From positions 1-64,000 of the forward strand of contig CAHJWM010000013.1 of assembly GCA_903642325.1 (NCBI GenBank): DNA of 64,000 nucleotides, in the 5' to 3' direction. Numbering within the stretch: the first letter of the stretch is position 1; each line of letters begins with the position of its first letter. Below the pieces are notes generated by a model. That model worked only from the letters and a program-made list of their open reading frames with translations, searched no databases and was not told the origin of the DNA. The DNA is from Myxococcales bacterium. GTDB lineage: Bacteria > Myxococcota_A > Polyangia > Polyangiales > Polyangiaceae. Made by a program: the position numbers and the translations under genes. Of this stretch, positions 60,737-64,000 are shown piece by piece.

Positions 60737-62590
60737 ATGAGTCGGGAAAGTAAGCCGGGGTCGATTGCTAGCCCACCCGGGGGGGCTGGCAAACGCGCGC
60801 CTGCATTTTACAAGCGGCGTCGCAAACGTAACAACGAGATCGGTCAGGTGCTGATTCGGAACGGTATCATCACCCCCGAACAGCTTCGGCAGGCGCTGAG
60901 AATCCAGTCTGAAACAGGCGGTCACGTCGGCGAGATTCTGAGGCGGACGGGCGCCTGCGACGCACGAGCGATAGCTGACGCGCTCATCGAGCAAGTCAAC
61001 ATCGCCCGCCACAAGGGCGTGGGGCTGGCCCATCGCGCTCGGCAGAATCCCTCGATTGTCGGGCTCAAGGTTGCTTGCCGACCGGGGCTGACGCGCGCGC
61101 TGCTGCTTTTGACCGACCTTCTGACACTGGGTCTATCAGCGGCCATGGTCGGGCTGATCGTTGCCAATGACTCGTTATCGGGCGTTCAGCGCTTCAGTCT
61201 CCTCGCGCTAGTGCCAATGTGCATCGTTGCCCTGACCGCAGTGCAAATGTACGGCTTGACCCCGCCCAGCCCCTCGGAGGAAATCCGCCGCTGCACCCTC
61301 ATCATTTCGCTCGTCTACCTCGGGTCCTGGGTGGTCGCCGTGGCTCGCAGCGGCGCCTTCCACGACATGCCGCACGGGGCCTGGGTCGCGGGCTGGATTG
61401 CCTCCGTCGCGCTCGTTCCAATCGGCCGCGGTCTACTGCGAACCGAGCTTGCGACGCGCAGTTGGTGGGGTCAGCCAGTGGTCGTGTTCGGCGCCGGCAA
61501 GGTCGGGCGCGCCGTGGTCAGTACGTTGCAGCGAAGGCCCCAGCTCGGCCTGAAGCCGGTCGCCATTTTGGACGACGACCCGACGAAGCACGGTACCGTG
61601 CGGGCCACTTGGGGCGAGGACGACCTCATGGTCCAATCCGTTCGGCAAGGCCCCGACTCCAACTCCTTTGTCAAAGACGATCTCGAAACCCCGTCGGCTC
61701 GTTCGGCGCTGGAGCAGTTCGCCGAGGTCGATGGAGTACCGATCGTCGGCGGCCTAGAGCTCGCGCCCATCCTCGCGCAGAGGCTCGGCATACATTCCGC
61801 CGTGATTGCGATGCCGAAGCTCGATTCCGCAACGCTGCTCGGGGTCATCGAACGCTACGCCGAAGGTTATTCGAGCGTGCTGGTGATCCCAGATCTTTTC
61901 AATGTTGCCCATTTCGGCACGCCGACTCATAGCTTGGGCGGTGTTCTAGGCATCGAGGTCCGCCGGCAGCTGTTGCTTTCAGGCCCGCGCTTGGCAAAGC
62001 GTCTGATGGACGTCGTGCTCACCACGCTTGGCGGGCTTCCGATCCTGCCGTTCGTCGCGCTGGTCTGCCTCCTGATCAAGCTCGACTCCGAGGGCTCGGT
62101 TTTTTACCGACAGAAAAGGCTCGGACAAGACGGAGTCCGGTTCGTCGCCTATAAGTTTCGCACCATGTACGGCGACGGCGAGCATCGCCTCAAAGAGGTG
62201 CTCGAACGTGACCCGAAGCTGAGGGCTGAATACGAGGAATTTCACAAGCTCGCGGTGGATCCGCGCGTGACCCGAATCGGGCGCATTCTCCGCAAGTACA
62301 GTTTGGACGAGCTGCCGCAGATCTGGAGCGTATTGGTTGGAGATATGAGCTTAGTTGGGCCGAGGCCTTACCTCGAGCGGGAGATCCCGGAGATGGATGG
62401 GCAGGAGGCCGTTATCTTGCGCGTTCGACCCGGCATCACCGGCATCTGGCAAGTGACGGAAAGGAATGCGTCGACCTTCGAACAGCGGGTAAAGCTGGAC
62501 GTGGAGTACGTGCGAAGCTGGTCGCCCTGGCTGGATCTGTACGTGCTCGCGAGGACGGTGCCGGTCGTATTCGGAGGGACCGGCACGTGA
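60737..62590 (+). CDS. Polyprenyl glycosylphosphotransferase (exopolysaccharide initiation) with N-terminal MshEN-like domain
   Basis: A 617-residue inner-membrane enzyme that transfers a sugar phosphate to undecaprenyl phosphate to start a repeat unit. Four to five helices (about 115-250), a CoA_binding_3-like nucleotide fold ([20 protein letters not shown]) and the catalytic WbaP-type C-terminal domain: [60 protein letters not shown] and [10 protein letters not shown]. Residues 33-90 ([20 protein letters not shown] ... GEILRRTG) match the helical MshEN/GspE N-terminal fold, which binds c-di-GMP in MshE. That fusion is unusual. The stop overlaps the GTG of the next gene. Confidence 0.93.
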   Translation: MSRESKPGSIASPPGGAGKRAPAFYKRRRKRNNEIGQVLIRNGIITPEQLRQALRIQSETGGHVGEILRRTGACDARAIADALIEQVNIARHKGVGLAHRARQNPSIVGLKVACRPGLTRALLLLTDLLTLGLSAAMVGLIVANDSLSGVQRFSLLALVPMCIVALTAVQMYGLTPPSPSEEIRRCTLIISLVYLGSWVVAVARSGAFHDMPHGAWVAGWIASVALVPIGRGLLRTELATRSWWGQPVVVFGAGKVGRAVVSTLQRRPQLGLKPVAILDDDPTKHGTVRATWGEDDLMVQSVRQGPDSNSFVKDDLETPSARSALEQFAEVDGVPIVGGLELAPILAQRLGIHSAVIAMPKLDSATLLGVIERYAEGYSSVLVIPDLFNVAHFGTPTHSLGGVLGIEVRRQLLLSGPRLAKRLMDVVLTTLGGLPILPFVALVCLLIKLDSEGSVFYRQKRLGQDGVRFVAYKFRTMYGDGEHRLKEVLERDPKLRAEYEEFHKLAVDPRVTRIGRILRKYSLDELPQIWSVLVGDMSLVGPRPYLEREIPEMDGQEAVILRVRPGITGIWQVTERNASTFEQRVKLDVEYVRSWSPWLDLYVLARTVPVVFGGTGT

Positions 62591-63351
62591 CCCGTGTGGG
62601 TTTGCCAGCGCGAATTTTCATCGGCTCGCTACCAGTCGACGTGATCGACATGCAGGCGGCGCTCGACCGGATCGACGACCTAGTGGTCGACAAGCGCGGT
62701 GGGCGGGTGTTTACGCCGAACGTAGACCACGTCGTCCAAGGCGAGCACGATGCGCGTCTCAGGGCGGCGTACTCGGACGTCAGCCTTTCGCTCGCAGACG
62801 GCATGCCGCTGTTGTGGGCCGCGCGCCTGCTCAAGACTCCGCTGCCCGAGAAAGTTTCAGGCTCGGATCTGATCTGGCCGCTGATGAGGCTCGCCGCCGA
62901 GCGTGGGCGCCGCGTGTACTTCCTCGGCGGAGCGCCCGGCTCCGCTGAGCTTGCCCGGCAGAAGCTGCAACAACAGCTACCGGCGCTCCAGGTGGTCGGC
63001 ACGGACTCGAGCCGAGTCGATATGAACGGCTCAGCCGAGATACAGAGGCCGATCCTCGAGCGAATCGCAGCGGCGCGTCCCGACCTGCTGATTGTGGCGC
63101 TCGGAGCGCCAAAGCAAGAAATCTGGAGCTCGGAGCATCGTGAGCAGCTGGGAACGGCGGTGGCCTTGGGCCTCGGGGCAAGCCTGGACTTCATCGCTGG
63201 CAGCCTGCGCCGCGCCCCCCGTTGGATGTCGAATGCGGGCCTGGAGTGGGCATACCGCTTGGCGCAGGATCCTCGCCGCCTAGCCCGTCGTTATTTGCTG
63301 CGCGATCCGCAATTTTTACGAATCATCGCCGGCCAGTTGCTCAAGAAATGA
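62587..63351 (+). CDS. WecG/TagA/CpsF-family glycosyltransferase
   Basis: A 254-residue GT26 enzyme that adds the second sugar to an undecaprenyl-pyrophosphate-linked sugar. Motifs: TPNVDHVVQGEHDARLRAAYSD, LADGMPLLWAARLLKTPLPEKVSGSDL, VYFLGGAPGSAELA and LGAPKQEIW. GTG 62587 overlaps the phosphotransferase stop (GTGA), so it likely acts directly after it. The exact donor is unknown. Confidence 0.93.
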   Translation: MTRVGLPARIFIGSLPVDVIDMQAALDRIDDLVVDKRGGRVFTPNVDHVVQGEHDARLRAAYSDVSLSLADGMPLLWAARLLKTPLPEKVSGSDLIWPLMRLAAERGRRVYFLGGAPGSAELARQKLQQQLPALQVVGTDSSRVDMNGSAEIQRPILERIAAARPDLLIVALGAPKQEIWSSEHREQLGTAVALGLGASLDFIAGSLRRAPRWMSNAGLEWAYRLAQDPRRLARRYLLRDPQFLRIIAGQLLKK

Positions 63352-63390
63352 ACGGGTGGCGCTTCGTTGAAATAGGCCGCCACGTTGACC

Positions 63391-63981
63391 TCAGGGTTGG
63401 CTCGCGCTCAAGACGCCCAACTTGACTGCTGGGTTTCCGCCTACTCGGGTATTATCTGCCACCGCTTTGTTGACGACTGACCCGGGTTCCACGACCGCGC
63501 CCGCGCCGACGTGCACCCCCGGTAGAACGACCGACCGCGCGCCAAGCCACGCGCCGGCCCCCAGCGACACCGGGGCGCGACTGAGAGCACCGGCTCGGTA
63601 ACGCGACCCGCCGAGCTCGTGGGTGCTCGTCAACAACATCGTCGCCGGTCCGAGCGTTACCTGGTTACCGATCGTGATTTGCTCCGCTAGATCGAATACG
63701 CAGTCAGCCTCGATTGAACAGCCGGCGCCGATGATCAGCCGCGCGAATAAGTCGCCGTCGCCGGTAATGCGGAGCCCGCTGGCGATCAGCGTGCCCTCTC
63801 CAACACTAAAACCCGCGAGCTGAAAGCACCGAGCGCGCATCGCCGATGAGGTTCGCCGCGGCAGTACCGCGGTCAAGCCTTGAAGAGCATGCAAACGCGG
63901 TTGAAGCGATGCCGTTTCCAGAAGGAACAGATCCTTGAGGCGTTGCCAGCGCCGGTACACGTCGGACTGTTTGATGCTCAT
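63391..63981 (-). CDS. Hexapeptide-repeat acyltransferase (WcaB/serine-acetyltransferase-like fold)
   Basis: A 196-residue protein with left-handed beta-helix repeats (IIGAGCSIEADCVFDLAEQITIGNQVTLGP ... LGAGAWLGARSVVLPGVHVGAGAVVEPGSVV) and a candidate active-site histidine in LLTSTHELG. It most likely O-acetylates a sugar of the polysaccharide. It is complete, with ATG 63981 near the window edge, and is convergent with the WecG-like gene. Confidence 0.9.
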   Translation of the reverse strand: MSIKQSDVYRRWQRLKDLFLLETASLQPRLHALQGLTAVLPRRTSSAMRARCFQLAGFSVGEGTLIASGLRITGDGDLFARLIIGAGCSIEADCVFDLAEQITIGNQVTLGPATMLLTSTHELGGSRYRAGALSRAPVSLGAGAWLGARSVVLPGVHVGAGAVVEPGSVVNKAVADNTRVGGNPAVKLGVLSASQP

Positions 63982-64000
63982 TGCAGAGGATTTAGTCTAC

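Overview
The window is a GC-rich chromosomal segment, densely coding on both strands, that reads as a Myxococcota (deltaproteobacterial) genome, most plausibly of the Polyangia type. The clues are a Ser/Thr kinase with an HRDMSPPN-type catalytic loop, Cys-rich and MopE-like lipoproteins, HEAT-repeat and DUF4175-type membrane proteins, an alkyl-DHAP-synthase-like ether-lipid enzyme, and an IF-3 with a long C-terminal tail resembling Dsg of Myxococcus xanthus. No insertion sequence, prophage, integrase or CRISPR array is visible.

Region by region: 0.1-2.8 kb is a tightly overlapped operon (DUF1385/YqhQ-like, prfA, unknown). 2.9-8.2 kb holds an AGPS-like FAD enzyme with a degenerate second half-domain, a divergent Cys-rich lipoprotein, and a psd-methyltransferase pair. 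8.2-16.9 kb carries a membrane metallopeptidase with a DUF4175-like protein and an HdrD/GlpC-like Fe-S membrane protein. 16.9-22 kb has DedA, a decayed NAD(P)-binding oxidoreductase, tatA, a lipoprotein and a large HEAT protein. 22-31 kb has CPBP protease-nadC-birA, an orphan sigma factor, a SUMF1-like/pdxJ/acpS/nnr operon, an RNA (uracil-C5) methyltransferase and ppnP. 31-34 kb is a compact two-gene module: a left-handed-beta-helix (LbH)/FkbH (HAD-IIIC) fusion overlapping an LbH-acyltransferase/acyl-carrier-protein fusion. 34-43.7 kb has an S41 protease, recJ and yajC-secD-secF. 43.9-49.1 kb has tRNA-Val, thrS, infC, a Ser/Thr kinase, a small membrane protein and tRNA-Ala.

49.3-64 kb is an exopolysaccharide locus: gtrA, galE, UDP-xylose synthase, UDP-glucose dehydrogenase, two paralogous GT4 enzymes, a GT2, an endonuclease/exonuclease/phosphatase-family membrane protein, a beta-barrel-like protein, a Walker-less BY-kinase-like protein, an initiating polyprenyl glycosylphosphotransferase with an N-terminal MshEN-like domain, a WecG/TagA/CpsF enzyme and a hexapeptide acyltransferase. 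Together these can make UDP-Gal, UDP-GlcA and UDP-Xyl, start a lipid-linked repeat unit, extend it and acylate it.

The best candidates for something new are: (1) the stand-alone FkbH plus acyltransferase-ACP module, which has the parts needed to load a three-carbon acid onto a carrier and pass it to a sugar; (2) the MshEN-glycosylphosphotransferase fusion, a possible direct c-di-GMP input to exopolysaccharide initiation; (3) a perfect 19-bp dyad in the divergent promoter region of the polysaccharide locus; and (4) the duplicated, degenerate FAD half-domain of the AGPS-like enzyme.
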